This document shows positions 7,838-14,741 of a stretch of 64,000 nt of DNA, one piece after another. Each line of letters starts with the position of its first letter. The stretch's first letter is position 1. The notes below the pieces were generated by a model that was not told where the DNA came from, did not search any database, and was given only the letters and a program-made list of their open reading frames with translations. The DNA comes from JAICKN01 sp036489565 (lineage in GTDB: Bacteria; Acidobacteriota; Terriglobia; Terriglobales; Acidobacteriaceae): positions 50,948 through 114,947 of the forward strand of contig DASXFN010000060.1 in NCBI GenBank assembly GCA_036489565.1. The letters are read 5' to 3'. The position numbers and the translations under genes are program-made.

Positions 7838-7850
7838 CTAACTGTGTTAG
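7838..7850. promoter_or_regulatory. Second copy of the CTAAC-TGT-GTTAG palindrome
   Basis: The 13-bp site is identical to 6988-7000, including one extra flanking base pair on the left (TCTAAC). It sits 22 bp after the two-gene operon and about 195 bp before the capsid gene. It is followed by the near-palindrome GTGTTACGTTACAC. It may couple control of the capsid gene to that of the upstream operon. Confidence 0.5.
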
Positions 7851-7888
7851 AGGCCATGTGTGTTACGTTACACGATTTTCATAGGCTG

Positions 7889-7907
7889 CCCGTAGGAACG
7901 CTACGGG
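7889..7907 (+). other. Hairpin in the leader of the capsid gene
   Basis: CCCGTAG and CTACGGG form a perfect 7-bp stem with a 5-base loop (GAACG). No U-run follows, so it is not a standard terminator. It lies in a roughly 190-base GC-rich leader before the capsid start and may be a translational or processing element. Confidence 0.35.
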
Positions 7908-8044
7908 TCGCGCTTACTAGCCTAGCCGCTGAGTCCCGCAAGCCCAGGTAAGCGACGCAAGACCGGACAACCGCGCACGACGGCGCAAATGCCCCTGAGT
8001 GCAACGGCGACCGGAACTCAAAAAACGAAATGAGGATTTTACAA

Positions 8045-9214
8045 ATGAGCACTCGTTTAATGGACTTGAGAAAGCAGCACACAAACTTTGTGCAAAAAGC
8101 CGAAAACATTGTCAGCGTTGCTGAACGCGAGAACAAGCGCGTCCTCACAGAAACGGAAAAAGCCGCAACGGATTCGTTTCTCGCCCAAGCAAAAGCGCTA
8201 GTTCCTGAAATCAAGCACCTTGAGAGCCGGAATACTTTGGCTTCCCAGGTCAACGAAGACGGCATCCCGCTCGCCTTTTTAAGTGGCGGGAAGCACAAGT
8301 CTCAGGCTACCGAAAACATGTTCCCGCAAACATCGAAGTTCATCCTTCGCGGTGAATTGCCGGAAATGGAAGCCTACACTGGCGAAGACGGCGGCGGCGG
8401 TTCCGTTTCCTACGTCATCCCGGCGTATGAAATCGAACGCTTCATTCTGGCTTATCCCAACTTCGATTCGTTCGCCAGTGCGGGCGCCAGTCTTTACCCG
8501 TTTTCGGATTTCCCGGTTGTTGATCGGAAAATCCCCATTCTTTCCGCTGGCAGCGCGGCCACAACCTACGCTGCTGGAACCGGACCGAATACAAGCCAAG
8601 ATGCCAGCTTCATTCCGCTGACAATCTCGCACAGCAAATACGCGCTGCTCACTAAATTCTCTGAGGAATTTTCAGAGGACGCGCCGAGTGCTATCCAAGC
8701 GGCCATCGCTGAATCCCTCGCGCGTGTCACGATGAGTCAGTCCAACGCTTTTACCACGGCCATGCTGGCATCGCTCGCCAGCGCGGGCGCGGAAATTGCA
8801 ACCGGCGAAGACTATCTGCAATTGCTTTTGGACCTGGAAGCTGCTGTTCCCAGCGTGTTTGCGAACCAAGGGAATGCGTTTATGGTTTCGCGCCTGTCGC
8901 TGGCCGCGGTTCGCAATCTCCGCGATGCCCAAGACCGCCCGATCTTCGACCCGCAAAACCGAACACTGCTTGGCCATCCGACCATCTTGAATGATGCGTT
9001 AGGCGGTCGGGTTGTATTCGGTAACTTCGGGACCGGTGCGCACATCAGCCGCGGACCATTCCAATTGCTCCGTCTGACTGAGGCTTACCGCGAACAGGGA
9101 CAGGTAGGCATTCGGTACTGGCAGCGCAGTGGAGCGAAGTTCTACTCCGATGCGGTCACAAGCGGAAGCAATCAACCGTTGTGGATGTCTGAAAGTACGG
9201 ACATCGGCAGCTAA
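8045..9214 (+). CDS. HK97-fold phage major capsid protein
   Basis: The protein has 389 residues from ATG 8045, which has GAGG nine bases upstream; an ATG at 8030 is less well placed. The N-terminal ~90 residues are charged and helical (LMDLRKQHTNFVQKAENIV), like a scaffold delta domain. The rest follows the HK97 capsid pattern: a central FIPLTISHSKYALLTKFSEE strand region, helix AIQAAIAESLARVTMSQSNA, the conserved asparagine/arginine section AFMVSRLSLAAVRNLRD, and a GHPTILND/GRVVFGNF loop near the C-terminus. No terminase, portal, head maturation protease or tail gene is nearby. The protein may form small satellite capsids, or be a relic. Confidence 0.8.
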   Translation: MSTRLMDLRKQHTNFVQKAENIVSVAERENKRVLTETEKAATDSFLAQAKALVPEIKHLESRNTLASQVNEDGIPLAFLSGGKHKSQATENMFPQTSKFILRGELPEMEAYTGEDGGGGSVSYVIPAYEIERFILAYPNFDSFASAGASLYPFSDFPVVDRKIPILSAGSAATTYAAGTGPNTSQDASFIPLTISHSKYALLTKFSEEFSEDAPSAIQAAIAESLARVTMSQSNAFTTAMLASLASAGAEIATGEDYLQLLLDLEAAVPSVFANQGNAFMVSRLSLAAVRNLRDAQDRPIFDPQNRTLLGHPTILNDALGGRVVFGNFGTGAHISRGPFQLLRLTEAYREQGQVGIRYWQRSGAKFYSDAVTSGSNQPLWMSESTDIGS

Positions 9215-9227
9215 ACGATTCATCAGC

Positions 9228-9293
9228 TTTGGCGCGGCGGTCGAATAAGCAACTGGGCCGGGCAGGACAACACGGGCCGCGCCAAACATTTTT
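9228..9293 (+). terminator. Terminator after the capsid gene
   Basis: TTTGGCGCGGC (9228-9238) is perfectly complementary to GCCGCGCCAAA (9276-9286) and is followed by TTTTT (9289-9293). The 37-base loop is long, but the 11-bp stem and U-run 14 bases past the capsid stop fit a factor-independent terminator. A second weaker hairpin (9361-9384) follows. Confidence 0.5.
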
Positions 9294-9412
9294 ACCGTGT
9301 TGTGCGTTTCCGGAGCGGTCTTCGTGCGTACCGCACATGCAAATCGCCGAAAACAAATAGGGGCCGTGCTTCGGGGCGCGGTCCTTATTCAAAACTTCAT
9401 TCAGGGTGCGCT

Positions 9413-9616
9413 ATGAAAAAACTCGAAATTGTCCTTCGTGAGGAATTAAGCAGCGAGCTATCAGCAGCCGCCAGCGAAACAGGATGCAGACCTGCCGATT
9501 TTGCGGCGCAAACCGTGGAAGCTGCGCTGGCCGCCAGGCGGCTTCCAAGATTCGAGACTCTGGAATCGAGTCCACAGATCAATGATGCCCGGAAACAAAA
9601 GGCGCGAACAACTTGA
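9413..9616 (+). CDS. Small ribbon-helix-helix-like protein
   Basis: The protein has 67 residues from ATG 9413. The sequence MKKLEIVLREELSSELSAA, then GCRPADFAAQTVEAALAARR, follows the beta-strand/helix/helix pattern of CopG/Arc repressors. It is a candidate for the factor that binds the CTAAC/GTTAG palindromes in the element. No toxin partner is adjacent, so an antitoxin role is not supported. Confidence 0.55.
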   Translation: MKKLEIVLREELSSELSAAASETGCRPADFAAQTVEAALAARRLPRFETLESSPQINDARKQKARTT

Positions 9617-9722
9617 ATTTGGGATGTGGGTAGGCAGCATGAACCCGTGAATTTTCGCCATATCGCAACGTGGCACGATTACGGGGCATTGTAGAGCCAC
9701 TTTTTCGATGTGAGGTTAGCTT

Positions 9723-10805
9723 ATGGCAATTGGCGACGGACTACAGACTTGCTTAATATGCTGTGCGCCGTTGGACGCGGAAGGAATCAACTGTACCCGT
9801 ATCAATGGACCCGCCCACGGCGAAATGCAGTCTGACTATGGATGGCGTGACGCGGCGTGGCCCGACTTGTTCCATACAAGACAACAAGCGATGAATGCGC
9901 CGCCGGTCACGTTTCTGATTAAGGACTTTCTACAGCGGGAAGGTGTCACAGCGATTGCCGCGCCCGTGCGCGAGCGCAAGAGCCTAATCGCGCTCAATAT
10001 GGTTCATGCGCTCGTAACTGGCGAAAAGTTGTTTGGCCATTTCGATGTGGTCAAGAAACCCGACCACGTTCTATACCTCTGTCCAGAAGTCAGCCTTGGC
10101 CCGTTTACCGACCGCGTGCGTAAGATCGGCTTGCTTGATTATGTGGGAAACAATTTTTTCTATCGCACTATGAGCGCGGACGGCCACTTGGACCTAAGCG
10201 ATGAAGGCTTACAGGCCGCGTTGCATGGAAGCGTAGTCTTCCTGGATACTGCGATTCGATTTTTGGACGGTGATGAAAACAGTTCCAAGGATGTTCGCGC
10301 TTTTGCTGACGGCATCTTCGCGCTATTGCGTAATGGCGCTGAGGCGATAGTGCTCTTGCATCATTCGCCTAAAGACATGGGTGACCATATGACCCTAGAG
10401 AATGCAATGCGTGGCTCTGGTGATATGGGCGCTTTCCTGGCTTGCTGTTGGGGAACACGGCTGCAAGATCCATCGGACCCTTACAAGTCGGCCAGCTTTC
10501 TATCGAATCTGAAACAGCGCGACTTTGAAAGCAGTGACTTTGAAGTGACGGTGACGCCGGATTGCAAGATGCACATGCGCGAAGATGTGACGGTGCCCAC
10601 ATTAACCCGAAGAAAAGGATTCAAGGGTAATAAAGACGGGATGGACCAACAGGCGATGGCTCTTTTACGGGCTAACCCAAAAGTATCAACGCGGGAGATG
10701 GCACGGATGCTGAACGATGCTGGTATGCGGCGCGGGAAAGATTGGGTGCTTGAAAAGCGTTACGAGATCATGCAAGGGGTCGTGTCGGCTGAAGGCGGGA
10801 ACTAA
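9723..10805 (+). CDS. RepA-like AAA ATPase with atypical P-loop
   Basis: The protein has 360 residues. It begins with a short Cys-containing segment (CLICCAPLDAEGINC). The RecA-like core of the AAA_25/RepA type follows: a P-loop position at about residues 79-86 (APVRERKS), a Walker B-like strand at about 169-174 (SVVFLDT), and LLHHSPK near 215. The C-terminus has a winged-helix-like section (VSTREMARMLNDAGMRRGKDW). The P-loop lacks both glycines of the classical motif but keeps Lys-Ser. Proteins of this type act in replication of plasmids and integrative elements. It begins 106 bp after the RHH gene, with GAGG in front of the ATG. Confidence 0.7.
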   Translation: MAIGDGLQTCLICCAPLDAEGINCTRINGPAHGEMQSDYGWRDAAWPDLFHTRQQAMNAPPVTFLIKDFLQREGVTAIAAPVRERKSLIALNMVHALVTGEKLFGHFDVVKKPDHVLYLCPEVSLGPFTDRVRKIGLLDYVGNNFFYRTMSADGHLDLSDEGLQAALHGSVVFLDTAIRFLDGDENSSKDVRAFADGIFALLRNGAEAIVLLHHSPKDMGDHMTLENAMRGSGDMGAFLACCWGTRLQDPSDPYKSASFLSNLKQRDFESSDFEVTVTPDCKMHMREDVTVPTLTRRKGFKGNKDGMDQQAMALLRANPKVSTREMARMLNDAGMRRGKDWVLEKRYEIMQGVVSAEGGN

Positions 10806-11172
10806 CTTACTGAACGGCCATACCCAGCCATGTAACTAAAAACCTTTGGTTTTGTTACTGGATGGGACGACTGTCTGCTGTCTGTATTTACTATTGTGTC
10901 CGACGACAGCCGCAATGGCCCTGTGTGGGGCGTGTTTGTTTGTCCCGGACAAAAAATCTCTACAGCTAAATAGAATTAGGCCCAGTTTTAAGATAATTCT
11001 ACACAAACTACTTTATTCTCATTTTGAGACATTCCTTTGTTTTCAACGCGCACCGGCGAAAACGTAGCTTTGTCGCCAGGTGAACTCTCCAAAGCTGTTG
11101 ATTCTACATATCGCGCCTTTAGAATCAGCGCGTCAGGGGCAAGATGCCCTATTGTAGAGGGCATTTTTAGCT
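10806..11172. other. AT-rich non-coding segment between RepA-like gene and integrase module
   Basis: No convincing gene is present. It holds a hairpin after the RepA-like gene (10832-10857, AAAACC TTT GGTTTT core extended by GTAAC/GTTAC), the perfect palindrome TTTGTCC-C-GGACAAA (10939-10953), an AT-rich stretch (10960-11040), an inverted repeat GATTCTA/TAGAATC (11100-11106 and 11120-11126), and the terminator-like hairpin at 11144. It could be the attP/replication control region of the element. Confidence 0.4.
11144..11168 (+). terminator. Hairpin with U-run directly before the GIY-YIG gene
   Basis: ATGCCCT (11144-11150) pairs with AGGGCAT (11158-11164) across a 7-base loop and is followed by TTTT. 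It ends only 4 bases before the ATG at 11173. The right arm includes AGAGGG, the only ribosome-site-like sequence for that gene. The same hairpin could therefore end transcripts and hide the ribosome site. Confidence 0.55.
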
Positions 11173-11529
11173 ATGAAGCACACAATTTATGCTTTGGTTG
11201 ACCCGGACACCCGTCACGTTCGATATGTAGGTCGAACATCCCAAACTTTACAACGCCGACTCTCCGGCCATCTCACCGCGGCTTCGGGCGGCAACAAGAG
11301 TGCGGTTTACCAATGGATGCGCTCGCTTTACCCCATTCAACCACTGCCCATTGTCTTGCAAGAAATCGAGGGCTATCACCCGCGAGTACACGTGGGTGAG
11401 GGACGATATCACAGTCCGATTGAGTCCATCGAAATTAAGTGGATTAAACGGTTCCGCCGTACCGTTCTAAACGGTATCAATCCGTCCGCCAGGGCATACA
11501 AAGCACTTGTTAACAAGGGCGAAGAATGA
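11173..11529 (+). CDS. GIY-YIG nuclease-domain protein
   Basis: The protein has 118 residues. The N-terminus fits the GIY-YIG fold: IYALVDPDTRHVRYVGRT, in which IYAL and YVG stand for the two name motifs, followed by a conserved Arg (LQRRLSGHL) and a later Glu candidate (SPIESIEIKWIKRF). Such small enzymes nick DNA as homing or repair-type endonucleases. The stop overlaps the next start by 4 bp (ATGA), so it is translated together with the excisionase-like and integrase genes. It may take part in mobility rather than being cargo. Confidence 0.7.
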   Translation: MKHTIYALVDPDTRHVRYVGRTSQTLQRRLSGHLTAASGGNKSAVYQWMRSLYPIQPLPIVLQEIEGYHPRVHVGEGRYHSPIESIEIKWIKRFRRTVLNGINPSARAYKALVNKGEE

Positions 11530-11747
11530 GCACTTTTTTCGAGCCGTTATTATCTGCGAAACAAGCTGCCGAAATGTTGGGCGGCATTCACCTCAAGACG
11601 TTGCAAAAGATGGCACGCGCCAATCAAATCCCAGGGCACCGCATCGGACGCGCATGGTTCTTTCGTGCCAGTGAACTAGATCAATGGCTTAGGTTAGAAT
11701 CATCCGGCCAAGCCGACCGCTCAAACGGAAAGGAACATACCCGATGA
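11526..11747 (+). CDS. Excisionase-like HTH protein
   Basis: The protein has 73 residues. The HTH_17/excisionase pattern is clear: LLSAKQAAEMLGGIHLKTLQK, then the wing IPGHRIGRAWFFRASELDQWL. It overlaps by 4 bp both the GIY-YIG gene upstream and the integrase gene downstream. This position is usual for the recombination directionality factor of an integrative element. Confidence 0.75.
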   Translation: MSTFFEPLLSAKQAAEMLGGIHLKTLQKMARANQIPGHRIGRAWFFRASELDQWLRLESSGQADRSNGKEHTR

Positions 11748-12904
11748 GCGGAAGGTACCAGAGCGGTTGTCTATACCGTGAGCGCCGAAAAACTGGCCCA
11801 GATGTTTGGGTTTTCAGATGGCGAAACGGAGAGACAAACCGGAAAGAGAAAATAGGCGACGTGACGCAATTACCTAACAGAAAAGCAGCAATGAAGGTTA
11901 GCGAATCGCGCCGCAAGACAATCAACAGTGGAACACAAACGCCGCGCACGATTGCGGACTTGGTTTCACATTACAAGCAGCACGAATTACCGAGCAAGAC
12001 TCCATATTGTCAGGACGTTTATTCGGGCTATCTCAAAACGTGGATTCTACCCACATGGGCAGAATGCACACTCTCGAACGTAAAAACCGTTACCGTGGAA
12101 GCATGGCTGCCGACGCTGCCGCTGGCAAACGGTACGCGGGCGAAATTGCGAAACCTTATGCACGCAATTTTTAATCACGCTATGCGTTGGGAGTTTTTTG
12201 ATAGAAACCCGATGACTCTTGTGCGGCAATCCGCGAAACGTGAGCGAGTGCCGGACGTTCTGACGGTTGAGGAAATCGGTAAGCTGCTTTCAGAATTACG
12301 TGAGCCGTGGCGAACAGCCGTTTATTTGGCTATCACTACCGGCTTGCGGCGTAGTGAACTATTAGCGCTCAAATGGTCTGACGTTCGATTCAACGCGGGC
12401 GAGATTCATTTAACCCGTGGCATCGTTCGCCAGTACGTAGGGACCATGAAAACGGAATGCAGTCGCAAACCCGTACCGATGGATGCCGCACTTGCTGACG
12501 TGCTAACTAGCTGGCGTGGAATAGCTCCGTACAATCAAGACACGGACTATATTTTCGCCAGTCCCGATATGCACGGGCAGCAACCATACTGGCCCGACAT
12601 CGCAATGGAGAAGAACATCCGACCGGCGGCAACGCGGGCGGGCATCCAGAAGCGTATCGGCTGGCATGTGCTACGGCATACGTTCGGAACGCTGATAAAC
12701 AGCGAAGGTGCGGACGTGGCAACTACACAAGCACTCATGCGTCATGCAAACGTAAGTATCACGTTGGATAAATACGTCCAATCCGTGACACCCGCGAAAC
12801 GCAAGGCGCAAAATCGCATTGTGCAAGTGATTCCGTTCCCTAATGTTCCCACGCGGTTGACAGAACCGGCTGTATCTGTTGATTATAAAGAGTTGGGCGC
12901 TTAA
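11744..12904 (+). CDS. Tyrosine recombinase/integrase of the element
   Basis: The protein has 386 residues. A SAM-like core-binding domain occupies about residues 65-150. The catalytic domain shows the full set: Arg near 201 (TTGLRRSELLALKW), HVLRHTF near 307-313, His near 334 (MRHANVS) and the nucleophile Tyr near 343 (ITLDKYVQ). It looks intact. The last codons (ELGA stop) overlap the first 10 bases of the tRNA-Val gene, so the stop codon is inside the tRNA. The C-terminal coding sequence also contains the likely tRNA promoter. Confidence 0.9.
   Translation: MSGRYQSGCLYRERRKTGPDVWVFRWRNGETNRKEKIGDVTQLPNRKAAMKVSESRRKTINSGTQTPRTIADLVSHYKQHELPSKTPYCQDVYSGYLKTWILPTWAECTLSNVKTVTVEAWLPTLPLANGTRAKLRNLMHAIFNHAMRWEFFDRNPMTLVRQSAKRERVPDVLTVEEIGKLLSELREPWRTAVYLAITTGLRRSELLALKWSDVRFNAGEIHLTRGIVRQYVGTMKTECSRKPVPMDAALADVLTSWRGIAPYNQDTDYIFASPDMHGQQPYWPDIAMEKNIRPAATRAGIQKRIGWHVLRHTFGTLINSEGADVATTQALMRHANVSITLDKYVQSVTPAKRKAQNRIVQVIPFPNVPTRLTEPAVSVDYKELGA
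12857..12886 (+). promoter_or_regulatory. Replacement promoter for tRNA-Val inside the integrase gene
   Basis: TTGACA (12857-12862) and GATTAT (12881-12886) are 18 bp apart; TATAAA (12884-12889) is an alternative -10 at longer spacing. Start would be near 12893, just before the tRNA 5' end at 12895. The whole promoter is in the last 16 codons of the integrase. It mirrors the host promoter left behind at 3048-3076. Confidence 0.5.
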
Positions 12905-12931
12905 CTCAGCGGTAGAGTGCCATCCTCACAC
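12895..12931 (+). repeat. attR: 37-bp core repeat
   Basis: The sequence is identical to 3086-3122. The base before the repeat differs on the two sides (A at 3085, T at 12894), and so does the base after it, so 37 bp is the exact length of the match. The repeat covers tRNA positions 1 to about 38 and ends in the anticodon loop, a common crossover region for tyrosine integrases. Confidence 0.9.
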
Positions 12932-12969
12932 GGTGGAAGTCATAGGTTCGAATCCTATAGCGCCCACCA
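12895..12969 (+). tRNA. tRNA-Val (anticodon CAC), site of integration
   Basis: The 75 bases include a genomic CCA end. The cloverleaf closes fully: acceptor GGGCGCT/AGCGCCC, D stem ACTC/GAGT, anticodon stem CCATC/GGTGG with loop CTCACAC (anticodon CAC), and T stem ATAGG/CCTAT with loop TTCGAAT. The first 37 bases come from the element side of the junction (attR) and duplicate 3086-3122. The tRNA remains intact in sequence. Confidence 0.95.
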
Positions 12970-13062
12970 TCCTTTCTCAATACTTACGCGTGTCACTTCC
13001 CGTTCCCCTTGCCGGTGAACCGACCCAAAAACCTCGGTTATTCGGGAACGAAGTGGATATCC

Positions 13063-14613
13063 ATGAAGAAAAAACCGTCCGGCTTAAAACTCTTTGAAGA
13101 AGTAACCGCCAGGTTACACGGTCTCGTAGATGAAGATCCCATAAGAGCAATCCAGGAAGCGAGCGCGCTTTCTTCTGATAAGCCTGTTGGCGGCATATTT
13201 CTTACTAGCCTTAAAGCGAGCATCTTGGTTGACGCTGGTTCTTGCGCCAAGGACAAACAGGCCATCGAAGACGGGATTAGGCTGTTCAAAGAACTACTGG
13301 CGAAAAATCCGAAGCAAGCAGACTTTCAATACAATATTGGTAATGGATTCATAGCCCTTGCAGACCAAGAAAACTATGGTGGCTGCGATTGGTACCTCAC
13401 TACCGCAACAACGAGACGAGATGCCAGAAACCATTTTCAGCAAGCAATATCCTCAGAAAACAATGATTCGATTCTCTCTATCGCCCTGACTAATCTGGGC
13501 AACGCCTTGGCGAAGGCTCACCGTTGGGTGGAAGCATATGACGCTTATACGAAGGCGCTCGAGTGTGACGCTTCCAATGCGGTTGCTGCGACAGGAGCTG
13601 CGAAAATTCTTCTTTGCTGTATTGCGCGAGGCATTGGGAATAAACAGGTACTGCAATCTGTTGCTGCGCGGCACCTAGACTCTGCCCGGTTGCATCCTCA
13701 GAGACTTGCGGAGTTAGCTGGCGCAAGGGCACAACAGGCGCTATCCAAGCTTCTACAGAAGCGAGTGCAAGGCGGTAAGCCGCCTAATCTCAGCAAGGCC
13801 ACCGCATATGAAAAATTCGTCGCACGTCACAGGCTTGCACTCTCGCCGACCATTGAGGGGTTGGATACTTCCCTAAAACGATGGGATTCGCTTCGATTCA
13901 ACTGGATAACCGAGCCTGCCGCAGTGAACGCTGGCATACCTCCACTTTTCGCGATGCTCAATGTAATAAAATCCGATTTTCTAGCTGCCCGGCATCTTGC
14001 ATATCAAGCTCTCTGCGGTGAATTTCCGGAAAGCGGTTTCTATTCAGATACGCTCGATTATGCCGTTTACGGCATTGTTCCATCGCTCCTGTCGCTGGCA
14101 CAGCGAGCGTGCATTGACGTGTTGGATAAGATTGCTGTGGCCACAACCGAATACTTCTGCATCCCAAGTCCCGCGAAATACGTTTATTTCTCGAACCGGT
14201 GGTTCGAGAGTTCCAAGAAAGATCAGCCGCTGGCGTGGCATCCTTCTTTACGCCCACACATCGATAAGGGCAACACGGCGCTCATCGCCCTTTCAGAGAT
14301 TTCCTTGGATGTCGGAGAAGGCGGGTCACAGCACCGCAAAAAGGCATATCGCCATTCTTCAACCCATCGATTCACTGTTCTTCACGATATCGGATGTCAT
14401 CCGAGCCGGGAATCCGGATATATTGAGCACTCCAAAATGATCGAATTCAAGGCTCAATTGATTGAGAGCCTGCAACTGGTGCGAGCTACGATACTGTATT
14501 TTGTCGAGATGATATCGATCAATGAAAGCGTGAACGCGACTAGTCAGACAAAGAAGTTATCTATAGGCATTCCAAGTCATCACCACATTCGCGGGCACGA
14601 TACCGAGCGCTGA
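13063..14613 (+). CDS. TPR protein with C-terminal HEPN domain (LA2681-like)
   Basis: From ATG 13063 the protein has 516 residues; an ATG at 13009 is in frame but lies before a Lys-rich true-looking start. TPR-like helices fill the first ~250 residues (AFQYNIGNGFIALAD- and LTNLGNALAKAHRWVEAYDAY-type units). The C-terminal ~170 residues show YVYFSNRWFES, HPSLRPHIDKGNTALIALSE and then RHSSTHRF, which has the RX4H spacing of HEPN ribonucleases. This fits the LA2681-like HEPN family. It begins 94 bp after the tRNA used by the element. HEPN/TPR proteins of this sort are found in defence islands, so an RNase effector role is plausible but not shown. Confidence 0.6.
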   Translation: MKKKPSGLKLFEEVTARLHGLVDEDPIRAIQEASALSSDKPVGGIFLTSLKASILVDAGSCAKDKQAIEDGIRLFKELLAKNPKQADFQYNIGNGFIALADQENYGGCDWYLTTATTRRDARNHFQQAISSENNDSILSIALTNLGNALAKAHRWVEAYDAYTKALECDASNAVAATGAAKILLCCIARGIGNKQVLQSVAARHLDSARLHPQRLAELAGARAQQALSKLLQKRVQGGKPPNLSKATAYEKFVARHRLALSPTIEGLDTSLKRWDSLRFNWITEPAAVNAGIPPLFAMLNVIKSDFLAARHLAYQALCGEFPESGFYSDTLDYAVYGIVPSLLSLAQRACIDVLDKIAVATTEYFCIPSPAKYVYFSNRWFESSKKDQPLAWHPSLRPHIDKGNTALIALSEISLDVGEGGSQHRKKAYRHSSTHRFTVLHDIGCHPSRESGYIEHSKMIEFKAQLIESLQLVRATILYFVEMISINESVNATSQTKKLSIGIPSHHHIRGHDTER

Positions 14614-14741
14614 AATCCACGTGCAGCTCCGCAAAGGGCTCAGCCCGAAGAATTGCAGGTAAATCGCGATGCCCAAAGCTTCCCCGGAGGATATCGCCCG
14701 TTCATACATCCCGACAACTCGTCGCTCGCATTCGGCCATGC

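Larger units (their letters stand above)
3086..12931. mobile_element. tRNA-Val integrative element with capsid, OLD/DUF4145 and integrase genes
   Basis: The element is bounded by an exact 37-bp direct repeat (3086-3122 and 12895-12931) equal to the 5' half of tRNA-Val. The unit between repeats is 9,809 bp. It has a tyrosine integrase with an excisionase-like gene at its right end, a second HTH gene at its left end, a RepA-like ATPase, a lone HK97-type major capsid protein, and cargo genes of defence type (OLD nuclease with DUF4145). By eye it is more AT-rich than the flanks. No terminase, portal, prohead protease, tail or lysis gene is visible, so it is not a complete prophage. A phage satellite or a decayed prophage are the two readings. 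Confidence 0.85.

Noticed and set aside
9413..9616. Toxin-antitoxin pair around the RHH protein
   Set aside because: No small toxin-like gene is adjacent; the next gene is a 360-residue ATPase.
10846..11067. 73-codon frame after the RepA-like gene
   Set aside because: Starts inside a hairpin, is Leu/Cys/Phe rich with no recognisable structure, and covers AT-rich non-coding sequence with palindromes.
3086..12931. Complete prophage
   Set aside because: No terminase, portal, protease, tail, holin or lysin gene can be seen in 9.8 kb.
12879..13097. Open frame crossing the tRNA-Val gene
   Set aside because: It translates the tRNA itself (the familiar NSAVECHPHTVEVIGSNPIAPT pattern) and has no ribosome site; it is not a gene.
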